From Gluconobacter cerevisiae (GTDB lineage: Bacteria; Pseudomonadota; Alphaproteobacteria; Acetobacterales; Acetobacteraceae): DNA of 64,000 nt. The first letter of the stretch is position 1. Each line of letters starts with the position of its first letter. The stretch spans positions 62,001 to 126,000 of the forward strand of contig NZ_JABCQO010000008.1 of NCBI RefSeq assembly GCF_015244675.1, read 5' to 3'. Positions 1 to 9,392 of this stretch are shown one piece after another. Both the position numbers and the translations under genes were made by a program. The notes beneath the pieces were generated by a model, which was given only the letters and a program-made list of their open reading frames with translations, was not told the origin of the DNA and ran no database searches.

Positions 1-11
1 AATTGCATACC

Positions 12-467
12 ATGACTGATGATGATAAGCAGAAACTTTATTTACTCGCTGATTTAATTCATGCGATCAGTCGGCAACTTACGACCCCAACAAACCTCAA
101 ACCCGCTCCCTGCACTTCAGTCGAAATTCTGGTTATGCGTTATATTAGACAGAACGCAGGTGCATCCGCGCGGGATGCGGCTGAGGCAACGCTTTTACCG
201 TCAAGCAATTTCAGTCGGATATTGCGAGGATTGACGGAGAAAGGCCTACTTCGGCAGGAAAAAGATACTCGCGATGCACGAGGGAAAAAACTCTATCTGA
301 CCGATGTTGCAAAGACTAATTTCAGTCTGATGCGAGAAGCATGGAGCAAGGATCTAGAAGGACTGATCGAGGACTCCGATCAAATCGATCTCGTAAATAC
401 AACGCTTAAAGATATTGAAACTAAGCTTCTAGCGCGACGACGAACTGATAATTCAGCCAGCGCGTGA
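12..467 (+). CDS. MarR-family transcriptional regulator
   Basis: A winged-helix regulator of about 151 residues. The DNA-binding core is recognisable: a helix-turn-helix around ASARDAAEATLLPSSNFSR, then the wing with GLLRQEKDTRDARGKKLYLT, the DxRxxxLxLT signature typical of MarR proteins. I start it at the ATG at position 12 because the in-frame upstream codon is only a TTG right at the window edge. It stands alone upstream of a dead transposase, so its target cannot be read from its neighbours. MarR proteins usually repress a nearby efflux or catabolic gene in response to a small aromatic ligand; that is family knowledge, not seen here. Confidence 0.8.
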   Translation: MTDDDKQKLYLLADLIHAISRQLTTPTNLKPAPCTSVEILVMRYIRQNAGASARDAAEATLLPSSNFSRILRGLTEKGLLRQEKDTRDARGKKLYLTDVAKTNFSLMREAWSKDLEGLIEDSDQIDLVNTTLKDIETKLLARRRTDNSASA

Positions 468-597
468 GGCTAGGTTCCGCACTCATGACCAGAAGATAAC
501 GTTTGCTGCAAGACAGATGGAGTGTTCGAAAAATCCTTTGGTTTTGAGGGTTCCTCTGTGATTCCATTTCCTCTTAGTTGATTGGGGATGATGGAAG

Positions 598-1572
598 ATG
601 AAGTAGGCTTGTTTCTTTGATGTTGAAGAGCGGCTTGCTCGATTGAGCGGGTTCGGTGATCAACTCGAAGCGTTTTCCCGGACTGTGGATTTTGCAGCGT
701 TCCGTCCTGATCTGGAAAAGGCCCTGGCGTATTTCGATGGAAGCAATGGCGGACGACCGCCTTTTGATGCGGTGCTGATGTTCAAGATCCTGGTGATCCA
801 GACGTTGAACAACCTGTCTGATGAACGGGCAGAGTATCTGATCAACGACTGCCTGTCGTTCATGCACTTCCTTGGTTGGGGGCTTTCAGATCGGGTGCCG
901 GATGCCAAACACTCTGGCTGTTCCGCGAGCGTCTGACACAGGCGGGTGCGATCGATGGGCTGTTCAACCGCTTTGACGCAATCCTGCGCAACGCCGGGTA
1001 TTTGCCTATGTCCGGCCAGATCCTGGACACCACACTGGTGGCTGCGCCAAAGCAGCGCAATACGAACGCTGAGAAAGTCGATCTTCGGAAGGGACGGATC
1101 CCACAGGAATGGCAGGACAAACCGGCAAAGCTGTCGCACAAGGATCGTCATGCGCGCTGGATGCTGAAGTTCACGAAGGCGGAGCGACAGGATGATGGAA
1201 CGATCCCCGCAACGAACCTCGCCATCCCGTTCTTTGGCTACAAGTCGCACATCTCCATCGACCGGAAGTTCCGGTTCATCCGCAAATGGAAAATGACGCA
1301 TGCCGCCGCCAGTGATGGCGCCAGGCCGCGCGAGGGCCTGCTGGATAAAACCAATACGGCCTCAACGGTTTGGGCTGACACGGCGTATCGCTCAAAAACC
1401 AATGAAGACTTCATGGAAAAGCACGGCTTTGTCTCAAAGGTTCACAGAAAAAAGCCGCATCTCAAACCTATGCCCCGGCATCACCCGGGTCACTATAAGG
1501 ATCGGGCTTGCCAATATCGTCTATAATATGCGTCGCTTCCTCTTCTTGGAGCGGATCAGCACCACAGCGTAG
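598..1572 (+). mobile_element. Decayed IS5-family transposase (pseudogene)
   Basis: The reading frame opens at ATG 598 but meets an amber codon at codon 3, then reads on as an IS5-type N-terminus (GFGDQLEAFSRTVDF). Near 890 it shifts frame into VPDAK/LWLFRERLTQAGAIDGLFNRF and later WADTAYRSKTNEDFMEKHG. Around 1475 the conserved block that normally holds the third catalytic residue (the RVEH glutamate of the DDE triad) is missing. The last codons (RIGLANIVYNMRRFLFLERI) are in another frame. With a stop, at least one frameshift and an internal deletion it cannot make an active enzyme. I could not identify matching terminal inverted repeats, so the element ends are uncertain. Confidence 0.85.
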
Positions 1573-2150
1573 CTATCAAGCGGGTAACAGCCTCCAATCT
1601 GCTCAAAACACAGATCAACAGAGATCCAAAGAACCGTCAATCAGAACGCCCAAAGCCCAAAATCAGAACCAAAGTACATCAACCAATGGTTCTTCGATCC
1701 CTCCACCTGTATCCATAAGGCTATTATTAACGGACATAGTGTGTCTTTTCCATCTGGCCACGAAATTTGTTGAAATCCTTCATTGAAGAAAACGATACTC
1801 TGGCGAGGCGCTGCAACCGAAAGTGTCACCTTAGTCAGGTTACCTACATCAACAGGACCGTCTCGCAGGCGGCGAACCGCGCTCTATCATGCAGAACCAG
1901 CCACCAGAATAACGTCTGATAATCGGAAACGCTCGCAGTGATATCCGCTCTTTTTCACCCGCGTTTGAGGCGGAACTATACTCAAAATTGAAAAACGAAA
2001 ACCTATTCTGAAAAATTATTTATTTATCCATCATATTTATGAAACATATTTGTCATGAAATTATTACACGACATTACAGATACGCAAACATAATGTTCGC
2101 CGCGTTATCACCGCCCAGATTTTATCTTCTTGATGCCGGGAAAACGCGAA
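1573..2150. other. Intergenic region upstream of the TonB receptor
   Basis: No convincing gene. The first part is the tail of the dead IS element; from about 1960 the DNA becomes clearly AT-rich and probably holds the promoter of the TonB receptor. A stretch near 2047-2085 has TGTCAT- and TGTAAT-like repeats loosely resembling a phosphate box, but the match is weak. Confidence 0.35.
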
Positions 2151-4541
2151 ATGAAAAAGAATGGTGTCCTGCTCACCACCTGTCTGAGTTCGTTGGTCTT
2201 CTACAGTGCCCATGCAGCTTCAGTCCCTACAAAAACATCCACTTCTGGAGACACTTCCCAGCACAGGACACCGCAGACGGCCCCGAAGAAACCTGTTGCA
2301 AAAAAGAACGTAATCCCTGACGCGACCGTTTCCAACAAATCAGAATCCATCGTCGTTCTCGGCTCCGGCGCCTCGCGCGAAACCCAAACGCTCTCCCATC
2401 TGGCGCTACAGGAAGTCGCTCCCGGCACCAGCCCTCTAAAGACGCTCTCAAAACTCCCCGGCGTCATGTTCACGTCTTCAGATCCGCTGGGATCTTACGA
2501 ATGGTCGCAGCAGATCATCATCCGCGGTTTCGACCAGAGCCGTCTGGGCTTCACAATGGATGGCATCCCACTCGGCAACCTCGCCTATGGCAACGATAAT
2601 GGCCTGTCGATCGGCCGCGCCCTGCAAACCGAAAATAACGGTCCCGCAACCCTCGCCCAGGGTGCAGGATCAGTCGGCGTTGCGGCTTCGAACGATCTCG
2701 GTGGTGCACTCGAATTCACGTCCATCGATCCCACCACGAAATATGGTGTGGATGTTGCCGGAACGGTCGGGTCTTACGGCACATGGCGCACATTCGCCCG
2801 CGTCAATTCCGGCACGCTGCCGGGCGGCGGACGACTGTACGTCTCATACGATTATCAGGACGCCAACAAGTGGAAAGGCGACGGCATTCAGCAGCAGCAG
2901 CAGGCAAATGCCAAGTTCATCCAGCCGCTTGGTGAGAAGGTCAAACTGACCCTGTTTGGCGATTACAGCCAGCGCGCGGAAAATGATTATCAGGATCTGT
3001 CCCTGCAACTGATTCACACCCGCGGCTACAACGTCGATAACGTCACCAACGACTACGGACTGGCCAAGCAGATCGCCCGAGCCTACCAGAACGGCACGCC
3101 CTTTCCGCAGGGCATCACCAATCAGGATCAGTCCTATTACAACTCCGCTGGCCTGCGAAAGGACGCACTGGGCTATGGACGTCTGGACTTCGACATCACC
3201 GGCCGCCTCAAGGGCTACGCCACGGTCTACGGCCATACCAATACCGGCGAAGGTATTTACGCCACACCCTACGAACCCACGCCTGACTCACTCGGCGGCT
3301 CACCCCTTTCGGTGCGAACCACCGAATATGACATCCACCGCGAAGGTTTTATCGGCGGCCTGACTTACAAGATAGCCCATCATACGATCGACGGTGGATT
3401 CTGGTTTGAAAACAACGACTTCGAACAGGCACGTCGTTTTTATCCGCTTAGCGAAAGCGGCTATACAGGCAGTTCAGTCCACTGGTTCCGCAACAATCCG
3501 TTCGCCACGCAGTGGCAGAGCGCATTCAATACCAAGACGTATCAGTTCCATCTTCAGGACACTTGGCAGATCACTCCGGCCTTCAAGCTGAATTACGGCT
3601 TCAAGTCGCTGGTCGTCGACAACCACGCCCGCCAGCTCGAAGGTAACTACATGGGCACCCCGACGACCAACACCTATGCCGGAGGCTCCATTACATCAGC
3701 CAACGGCTTCCTGCCGCAGCTTGGCGGCAATTACCGCATCAATCGTCACAACGAAATCTTCGCCGATTTCGCCCGTAACATGGCAGCCTTCGACAATTCC
3801 ACAACCGGCGCCACCAGCCCGTTCGCCATGACAACCGCAGCGTATGCAGCGACCAAGAATTCTCTGCATCCTGAAATGTCCTACAGCGAAGAAATCGGCT
3901 ACCGCTATCACGATCATCGCATTCAGGCCTCCCTGACCGGCTATTACATTGAGTTCGAAAACCGCCTCGCCTCCATCTCGCCCGTATCCAGCGGGACGAA
4001 CGTTCAGGGCTATGCCAGCATCCTGAGCAATGTCGGCGGCGTCACGGCACGCGGCATCGACGCCGCATTCAATTACCATTTCACTGATAACTGGTCGATT
4101 TACGCCTCCTACGCCTATAACCAGTCCACCTATGACGACAACCTGACGACAGGCGGCGTGACATACACCACCAAGGGCAAGAGCGTGGTTGCAATGCCGC
4201 GCAATCTGGCCAACGTACAACTCAGCTACGACGACGGCTCGATCTGGGGCAATGTCGGCATGCAGTATCAGGGGCGCAGAACCTACACCTACATGAACGA
4301 CCAGTGGATCAAGCCGAACGACATCTTCAACCTGAATGTCGGCTATCGCTTCCACAGCCATAACTGGGTGCTGCACGGTCTGGACGCCCAGATCAACGTC
4401 ACCAACCTGTTCGACAAACGCTATGTCGCCACCGTCGGCAGCACGGGCTTTGCCGTCAGCGATCCGTCCGGCAGCCTCCAGACCCTTCAGGCCGGTGCCC
4501 CCCGCATGGTGTTCTTCACCCTGCGCAAGCACTTCTTCTGA
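2151..4541 (+). CDS. TonB-dependent outer-membrane receptor
   Basis: An outer-membrane beta-barrel of about 796 residues that would import a ligand using TonB energy. I start at ATG 2151 because it begins a clean signal peptide (MKKNGVLLTTCLSSL...SAHA) that the upstream TTG/ATG codons would spoil. A plug domain follows, with PLKTLSKLPGVMF, QIIIRGFDQSRLGFTMDGIPLG and the TonB-box-like start ESIVVLGSG. The rest is a typical 22-stranded barrel with many aromatic-ending strands, finishing in TLRKHFF, a proper terminal strand with C-terminal Phe. It lies 29 bp upstream of a secreted phospholipase/phosphatase in the same direction. The pair probably forms one operon, suggesting capture of a product or cofactor linked to that enzyme. 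Confidence 0.9.
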   Translation: MKKNGVLLTTCLSSLVFYSAHAASVPTKTSTSGDTSQHRTPQTAPKKPVAKKNVIPDATVSNKSESIVVLGSGASRETQTLSHLALQEVAPGTSPLKTLSKLPGVMFTSSDPLGSYEWSQQIIIRGFDQSRLGFTMDGIPLGNLAYGNDNGLSIGRALQTENNGPATLAQGAGSVGVAASNDLGGALEFTSIDPTTKYGVDVAGTVGSYGTWRTFARVNSGTLPGGGRLYVSYDYQDANKWKGDGIQQQQQANAKFIQPLGEKVKLTLFGDYSQRAENDYQDLSLQLIHTRGYNVDNVTNDYGLAKQIARAYQNGTPFPQGITNQDQSYYNSAGLRKDALGYGRLDFDITGRLKGYATVYGHTNTGEGIYATPYEPTPDSLGGSPLSVRTTEYDIHREGFIGGLTYKIAHHTIDGGFWFENNDFEQARRFYPLSESGYTGSSVHWFRNNPFATQWQSAFNTKTYQFHLQDTWQITPAFKLNYGFKSLVVDNHARQLEGNYMGTPTTNTYAGGSITSANGFLPQLGGNYRINRHNEIFADFARNMAAFDNSTTGATSPFAMTTAAYAATKNSLHPEMSYSEEIGYRYHDHRIQASLTGYYIEFENRLASISPVSSGTNVQGYASILSNVGGVTARGIDAAFNYHFTDNWSIYASYAYNQSTYDDNLTTGGVTYTTKGKSVVAMPRNLANVQLSYDDGSIWGNVGMQYQGRRTYTYMNDQWIKPNDIFNLNVGYRFHSHNWVLHGLDAQINVTNLFDKRYVATVGSTGFAVSDPSGSLQTLQAGAPRMVFFTLRKHFF

Positions 4542-4570
4542 TCGTTGACCTTTTCACGGATGACGCCCTG

Positions 4571-6586
4571 ATGCCACGTTCTCCCAGCCGACGACAGTTT
4601 CTCCGGCTCGGCTCCGCCACTGCGGCGACGGCCCTCCTGCCAGAGAACCTGAAGCGTGCCCTCGCCATCGCGCCACATACCGTCACAGGCACGATTCAGG
4701 ACGTGGAACATGTCGTCATCCTGATGCAGGAAAACCGGTCTTTCGACCACTATTTCGGCTCCCTTCAGGGGGTTCGCGGCTACGCAGACCCCCGCGCCGA
4801 ACGCCTGCCGGATGGCAGCAGCGTCTTTGCCCAGCCGGACGGAAAGGGAGGCACAGTTCTCCCGTTCCTGTTCAACACGGCCCACACCTCCAGCGCCTGC
4901 CTCGCCAGTCTCGACCATAGCTGGAAAGACACCCAGGCCGCATGGAACGACTGGAACACATGGATCTCCCACAAGGGGCCCATGACCATGGGTCATTTCA
5001 CACGCGCTGAAATTCCTTATTATTACGCCCTCGCCGACGCCTTTACGATCTGCGACGCCTATCACGCCTCCATTTTCGGCCCGACCAATCCCAACCGCCT
5101 TTTCCTGTTTTCCGGAACAAGTGGTCTGGCCGTTGGCCATTCCGGCAAACAAGCCGTCGAGAACGTGGATGACGGGAACTGGTCGGCCGACATGACCCAT
5201 GACCATCCCGATTTCACACCGTTCCGATGGGAGACTTATCCAGAAAGACTTCAGGACGCTGGCGTCTCTTGGCGCGTTTATCAGGAATACGACAATTTCG
5301 GCGATAACCCCCTCGCCTCCTTTGCACAGTTCCGCAACCTCGACCCGACATCCTGGCAATACCGTCGCGCACGACAGATCGTTCCCGGCTCTACTGAAGC
5401 CGACATGCACACCACCGAAGGCCGCTACCTTGTCGCCGAATTCGAACGCGACGTCTCGGAAGGACGCCTGCCTCAGGTCTCCTGGATCGTTCCGCCCACA
5501 GCCCTGAGCGAACACCCCAATGCCCCGCCCGGCTACGGCGAACATCTTATTTCCCAGTTCATGGACGTCTTCGTCCGCCATCCAGACGTCTGGTCACGCA
5601 CCGTCTTCATTCTCAATTACGATGAAAATGACGGGTTTTTCGACCACGTCCCCGCCCCGGTTCCCGCGCTGACACCAGAGCAGGGCGGCGGGACGGTCTC
5701 AACACAGGGAGAGTCCTATCACGATGTTCCGGTCGGATTGGGCCCGCGCGTGCCCGCCATCATCGTCTCGCCTTGGACAAAAGGGGGCTGGGTCAATTCA
5801 CAGGTGTTCGACCACACCTCCGTTCTGCGATTTCTCGAAGCACGTTTCGGCGTCAAATGCCCGAACATCACGCCATGGCGCCGCAGCGTATGCGGCGATC
5901 TGACATCCGTGTTCGACTTCGCACAGACAGACCGAACATGGACCGCGAGCCTCCCGAACACAGACGACTACCTCCCCGAAACGCGTCGCTCCTGCCAGCT
6001 TCCGCACCCTGCCGTCCCAACGGTTCAGAAACTGCCTCGGCAGGAAGCAGGTCAACGCCCTGCACGCGCCCTGCCCTATCATTTACAGGCAGATTTCCTC
6101 GCACCCGAAACACTCAGGCTAACCAATACGGGTACACAGGGCGCCGTCTTCCGCGTTCGCACCCACGGCACCACACGGCATTACACCCTCGACGCCCGCT
6201 CAAGCCTCTCCCTTCCGGTAAGTTCCTCCGATCAGAACGCCATCACGGTCCATGGTCCCAATGGCTTCTATCGCTCCCTGAGCGGAGAGACGCTACCCGA
6301 AGCCACACTCCAGCATGATCCGCAACATGATGTCCTGCTCCTGTCGCTTCGCAACACAACGCCCAATCTCCAGACCTTCCACATCACGGAAAAGCACAGC
6401 CACAACGAGCGTACGATTTCCCTGCCACACGGCGAAACCATGACAACCTCATGGGCCATTGCCCCGGCTTCATACTGGTACGATCTGAACATCCGCTCGG
6501 CCGAACGGCCTCACACAGTACTGCAACTGGCAGGGCGCATCGAAACCGGACGACCAAGCCTGACAGAACCTCAATCGGAATCATAA
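4571..6586 (+). CDS. Tat-exported phospholipase C / phosphoesterase family protein
   Basis: About 671 residues. The N-terminus has a twin-arginine signal (PSRRQFLRLGSATAATALL), so the folded enzyme is exported through Tat. The phosphoesterase core shows the family's metal and active-site motifs: VILMQENRSFDHYFG near residue 55, IFGPTNPNRLFLFSGT near 170 and LNYDENDGFFDHVP near 350. The last 200 residues look like the tandem beta domains typical of bacterial non-haemolytic, phosphocholine-specific phospholipases C. It probably releases phosphorylated head groups or phosphate outside the cytoplasm. The exact substrate (phosphatidylcholine or another phosphoester) cannot be read from sequence. 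It follows the TonB receptor closely and is likely co-transcribed. Confidence 0.88.
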   Translation: MPRSPSRRQFLRLGSATAATALLPENLKRALAIAPHTVTGTIQDVEHVVILMQENRSFDHYFGSLQGVRGYADPRAERLPDGSSVFAQPDGKGGTVLPFLFNTAHTSSACLASLDHSWKDTQAAWNDWNTWISHKGPMTMGHFTRAEIPYYYALADAFTICDAYHASIFGPTNPNRLFLFSGTSGLAVGHSGKQAVENVDDGNWSADMTHDHPDFTPFRWETYPERLQDAGVSWRVYQEYDNFGDNPLASFAQFRNLDPTSWQYRRARQIVPGSTEADMHTTEGRYLVAEFERDVSEGRLPQVSWIVPPTALSEHPNAPPGYGEHLISQFMDVFVRHPDVWSRTVFILNYDENDGFFDHVPAPVPALTPEQGGGTVSTQGESYHDVPVGLGPRVPAIIVSPWTKGGWVNSQVFDHTSVLRFLEARFGVKCPNITPWRRSVCGDLTSVFDFAQTDRTWTASLPNTDDYLPETRRSCQLPHPAVPTVQKLPRQEAGQRPARALPYHLQADFLAPETLRLTNTGTQGAVFRVRTHGTTRHYTLDARSSLSLPVSSSDQNAITVHGPNGFYRSLSGETLPEATLQHDPQHDVLLLSLRNTTPNLQTFHITEKHSHNERTISLPHGETMTTSWAIAPASYWYDLNIRSAERPHTVLQLAGRIETGRPSLTEPQSES

Positions 6587-6609
6587 CCCCCAGTTCATCA
6601 AGATCCTCC

Positions 6610-6941
6610 GGCTCTGTTGCAAAATTTGCGCTCATGCCTACAGGTTCCACTATAAGAAATTGCCTTTCTCGTACGTTAAGACCGGACGAATAGGGAAATA
6701 TTGCCACTTTTAAACTCAGGTCTCATAGGAAGAAGACAGTCAGGCATCTGTCGTAGCAAGTTGCGAGCCGCCTCCACTACTTAAGCCTTCCAAACCTGAT
6801 CTTGATACTATTGCGACGTTTGTGTTTCCGCCTGTCGTATTTGACGGGTTTTCCGGAGGACCTCATTTATAGAATGGAAAGTTTTACGCTTTTCTCTTCC
6901 AGAGCGTCCATGAACCAGTCGCCGCCATAACGCCGGTCTCC
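6610..6941 (-). mobile_element. Relic of an IS5-like element (transposase 3' end plus terminal repeat)
   Basis: On the minus strand, 6941 to 6723 reads as a decayed transposase C-terminus: GDRRYGGDWFMDALEEK, a stop, then SSGKPVKYDRRKHKRRN, IRFGRLK, another stop, WRRLATCYDRCLTVFF and a third stop. This matches the KRRxxIExMFGRLKDWRRVATRYDRC block of IS5-family (IS427-like) transposases. Just beyond it, 6610-6623 is GGCTCTGTTGCAAA, which has the form of an insertion-sequence terminal repeat. This 14-mer also resembles IS6-family ends, so which element it came from is unclear. No partner repeat was found. Confidence 0.6.
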
Positions 6942-7043
6942 CAGTATCCATTGTGCAGAATGATTTCAAAGCGCGCGGCGTAGGCCAAGAGCTTGCCTGA
7001 GTGGCTTTTATTCTCTCAGGCGAGCATCCATGCCCCGATAGGT

Positions 7044-7540
7044 TCAGTTCGATCCGAATTGGCGTCTCCTCTCTGAAGGCTTGACGAAACGCGTGGCGAG
7101 CAACAGGGCGCCATGAAATAACGCGAGCAATCCAAATGTTTCGGCATAAGCTTCCGATCCGGCATGGGACGAGCCGACCGTCGCAAACCGCCATCCAAGG
7201 AACGTGGCGCATGCTGTAATCAATGTCGGCCCATCTATTCTTTGCACAATATTCAGCGCAGTCGTTGCCATCGGGATATCCGCGCGCGCGATCGAAGCGT
7301 ATCCCACGCTCATCGCCGGAATGCCGACGGCCCGCCGCCACGCAACAACAATGCTATGGTCAGCAAGGCGACGTTCAGGTCGCCATAGGCGAGCACCACC
7401 AAAATCACTGTGCCGACCAACAACAAAAGAGCCCCGCAACCGGTCAGACCGCGCGCGTCAAACCGGTCAATCAGACGTCCAATGAGCGGATAGACGCACA
7501 TCATCCCCAAACCCAAAGGCACCATGAGAAACCCGGCCCG
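7044..7540 (-). pseudogene. MFS drug-efflux transporter (DHA2-like) fragment
   Basis: Read on the minus strand from about 7540, the first frame gives membrane-like FLMVPLGLGMMCVYPLIGRLIDRF, then LLLLVGTVILVVLAYGDLN. Near 7320 the frame shifts and continues as VGIPAMSVGYASIARADIP, MATTALNIVQRI and GLLALFHGALLLATRF. These are the C-terminal transmembrane segments of a 14-TM DHA2-type transporter. The N-terminal two-thirds is missing: the fragment starts right after the stop of the hydrolase at 7542. It is therefore a truncated and frameshifted remnant, probably created by a deletion that joined it to the hydrolase gene. Confidence 0.75.
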
Positions 7541-7541
7541 T

Positions 7542-8108
7542 TTAGGCCTCCAGCGCAATCGCCTCACTCGTCGTCACGCGCCCAAGAAGGGGGAAAATCT
7601 CCTCGCAGGCAAAGCGTTGCATCTCGTTCGTGAATGTAGACATGACATCCGTGGCAAGCACGACGTTGTATCCATGCTCGTGCGCCGCTCTGGCAGTCGA
7701 TTCCACGCCCAGATTGGTGGCGATTCCGCCGAGTACGACCGTGCTGATCCCGCGACGTCGAAGCTGAAGATCGAGATCCGTGCCGTAGAAGACACCCCAT
7801 TGCCGTTTCGTGACACGCAGATCGGTCGGTTCGGCAAGCCCCTCGACCAGTTCTGCCCAGTCTGGTGCGAAGCCGCCAGGCGGTGAAAAGGAACGATCGA
7901 CGATCGCATGCACGGCATCGGCGAAATCTGGCGCGAACGCTACATTCACCAGAATGACTGGAGCCCCAGCAGCCCGGAAACGCGTTGCAAGTTCTATCGA
8001 TTTCTCGACAATCTCAGCACCCGGTGTCGGAGCCAAAGGAAGCCCTGTAATGCCCTTCTGGAGATCGATCAGAACGAGGGCCGTTCTGCTGGCTGGAAGC
8101 GAAATCAT
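7542..8108 (-). CDS. Isochorismatase-like hydrolase lacking the usual cysteine
   Basis: A complete 188-residue cysteine-hydrolase/isochorismatase-fold protein. It starts with TALVLIDLQKGI, which carries the catalytic Asp, and has the Lys region TKRQWGVFYGTDLD. The nucleophile loop reads GGIATNLGVESTARAA. In amidohydrolase members the residue before VESTA is Cys; here it is Gly, as in the non-cysteine isochorismatase subgroup, so a Cys-dependent amidase role is unlikely. The gene is transcribed away from a TetR regulator with two operator-like palindromes between them, so it is probably the regulated target. Its true substrate is unknown. Confidence 0.82.
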   Translation of the reverse strand: MISLPASRTALVLIDLQKGITGLPLAPTPGAEIVEKSIELATRFRAAGAPVILVNVAFAPDFADAVHAIVDRSFSPPGGFAPDWAELVEGLAEPTDLRVTKRQWGVFYGTDLDLQLRRRGISTVVLGGIATNLGVESTARAAHEHGYNVVLATDVMSTFTNEMQRFACEEIFPLLGRVTTSEAIALEA

Positions 8109-8180
8109 GGCAAAGCCTTCCTATCGGCGTTAGAACCGCCATCCCGAACCGTTATCGGGAAAACGCGGAACGTGAATAAG

Positions 8181-8225
8181 TTGAGTATACACTCAAGCAG
8201 GAGCATTATTTGAGTATGGGCTCAA
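8181..8225. promoter_or_regulatory. Two TetR-type operators between hydrolase and regulator
   Basis: TTGAGTATACACTCAA at 8181-8196 and TTGAGTATGGGCTCAA at 8210-8225 are two copies of the same 16-bp palindromic motif (TTGAGT...RCTCAA), 29 bp apart, close to three helical turns. They lie in the divergent region between the hydrolase and the TetR gene; the second overlaps the TetR start codon. This is what an autoregulating TetR controlling a divergent gene would need. Confidence 0.7.
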
Positions 8226-8872
8226 ATTCGTCAAGAGGTAAACGGACGTCTCTCCAGCCGATGCGCGCGGCTGGGCGTCAGCGCGTCGAGGAATTACTGG
8301 AGGCCGCGTCGGACCTCATGGCGGAACGAGGGTACGAGGCGACGACCATGGCAGAGATTGCCGCGCTCGCCGGGGCGAAGATTGGCTCGCTCTATCGGTT
8401 CTTTCCAAACAAAGAGGCGGTGGCGGACGCTTTGGTGCAGCGGCATATCGTCGTCCTGGAAGACGAATACGCGGCACTTGCCAAACGTGCCGCTACGCTG
8501 TCCCCGAACGCTCTGGCGGACGTTCTGATCGAGCTGCTTGTCACGCTTCATCCCCGTGTGAAATCCCTCTCCGCACTGATGGAGGCGCAGACTGACAAGA
8601 TGGAGATCCGTGATCTTGCGCGAGGACATGCCGTAGCCGGAATTGCGGCAGCGTTGCGTGTCTGTGCACCAGGATTAAATGAGACACTCGCGAAAGACAT
8701 CGCAGCAGTCGTTTTGAATACCATGAAAGTCTTGCGTGGCATGCTCGCGCAAGACGCGCCCACTACGCCAGGCGCGCCTGACGAATTGCGGCGGATGCAC
8801 CGTCTTTATCTGGCGGACCGGCTGGAGCCGTTTCGGCATGCTCCAGACAGCATAACGGACGCAGAGCCATAA
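8210..8872 (+). CDS. TetR-family transcriptional repressor
   Basis: About 220 residues. The N-terminal helix-turn-helix is clear: LLEAASDLMAERGYEATTM, then AEIAALAGAKIGSLYRFFPNKEAVADAL, the TetR signature. The C-terminal all-alpha ligand-binding domain has no recognisable effector motif. Two starts are possible. TTG 8210 has AGGAG at 8199-8203 with ideal 6-nt spacing; ATG 8216 is 12 nt from it. The upstream DNA carries two copies of a palindrome, one overlapping the start, which suggests autorepression together with control of the divergent isochorismatase-like gene. Confidence 0.85.
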   Translation: MSMGSNSSRGKRTSLQPMRAAGRQRVEELLEAASDLMAERGYEATTMAEIAALAGAKIGSLYRFFPNKEAVADALVQRHIVVLEDEYAALAKRAATLSPNALADVLIELLVTLHPRVKSLSALMEAQTDKMEIRDLARGHAVAGIAAALRVCAPGLNETLAKDIAAVVLNTMKVLRGMLAQDAPTTPGAPDELRRMHRLYLADRLEPFRHAPDSITDAEP

Positions 8873-9023
8873 TTTCGTGGATTGGTGCAGTATTCGCCCT
8901 ACGACCTAAGAGCCTTGGCACTGTCCCCGAGAGCGAGATGTCGTGGGAGCTTGCAACTCTTGTCAGACCTACCTTGCGATCAAAAACGCTTCTGATAGCG
9001 TGCGCAAATAAAATGAATTTTGT

Positions 9024-9392
9024 TCATGCAGGACATCGTCGAAGATTATATTGAATTATTTCAATAACCGCCTGCCAAAAAGATCTGGCTGTTTGGAACT
9101 CACGCGTGAGTTCATTCGCCCAGAAATTAAAAATAATGGTCGATTTTGTATATGTTTCTAATTTACTATCTGTCCATGAAAGCCAAACGGTAGCCTCATC
9201 AACGAGCCTTTTCCGATAGGACGGAATACGTTGACAGAAAGATCCCAAGCATTCGGTAAGGTTTTTACCTTGCATATCCCAACTATCATCTAGTGTATAT
9301 GTCAACTGACCAATAGCTGGATATTGTAAACGGACTTGATCGAGAATTGGTAAATTCTCCGGAATTAAATCAATTTCTCCCATTATATTCAT
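9024..9392 (-). CDS. Uncharacterised 122-residue protein
   Basis: A small soluble protein starting MNIMGEIDLIPENL with ATG codons at 9392 and 9383. It is acidic and rich in Trp/aromatics (DDSWDMQGKN, TVWLSWTDSKLE, IIFNFWANELTR). No signal peptide or membrane segment is seen. Its base composition is more AT-rich than its neighbours and it stands alone, which suggests acquisition by transfer. The size and isolation recall orphan immunity proteins of contact-dependent or toxin systems, but I see no diagnostic motif, so no function is assigned. Confidence 0.5.
   Translation of the reverse strand: MNIMGEIDLIPENLPILDQVRLQYPAIGQLTYTLDDSWDMQGKNLTECLGSFCQRIPSYRKRLVDEATVWLSWTDSKLETYTKSTIIFNFWANELTREFQTARSFWQAVIEIIQYNLRRCPA

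Noticed and set aside
2047-2085. Pho box before the TonB receptor as a firm feature
   Set aside because: The repeats match the consensus too loosely to annotate; kept only as a low-interest observation.
3696-5581. Long open frames antisense to the TonB receptor and phospholipase (278 and 364 codons)
   Set aside because: They mirror codon bias of the real genes, have Gly/Val-rich low-complexity sequence and no family features.
6610-6623. Complete IS6-family element
   Set aside because: Only one terminus-like 14-mer is present, and the nearby coding relic is of IS5 type.
6808-7341. 177-codon minus-strand frame across the IS and MFS relics
   Set aside because: It cuts across two different decayed genes that are readable in other frames.
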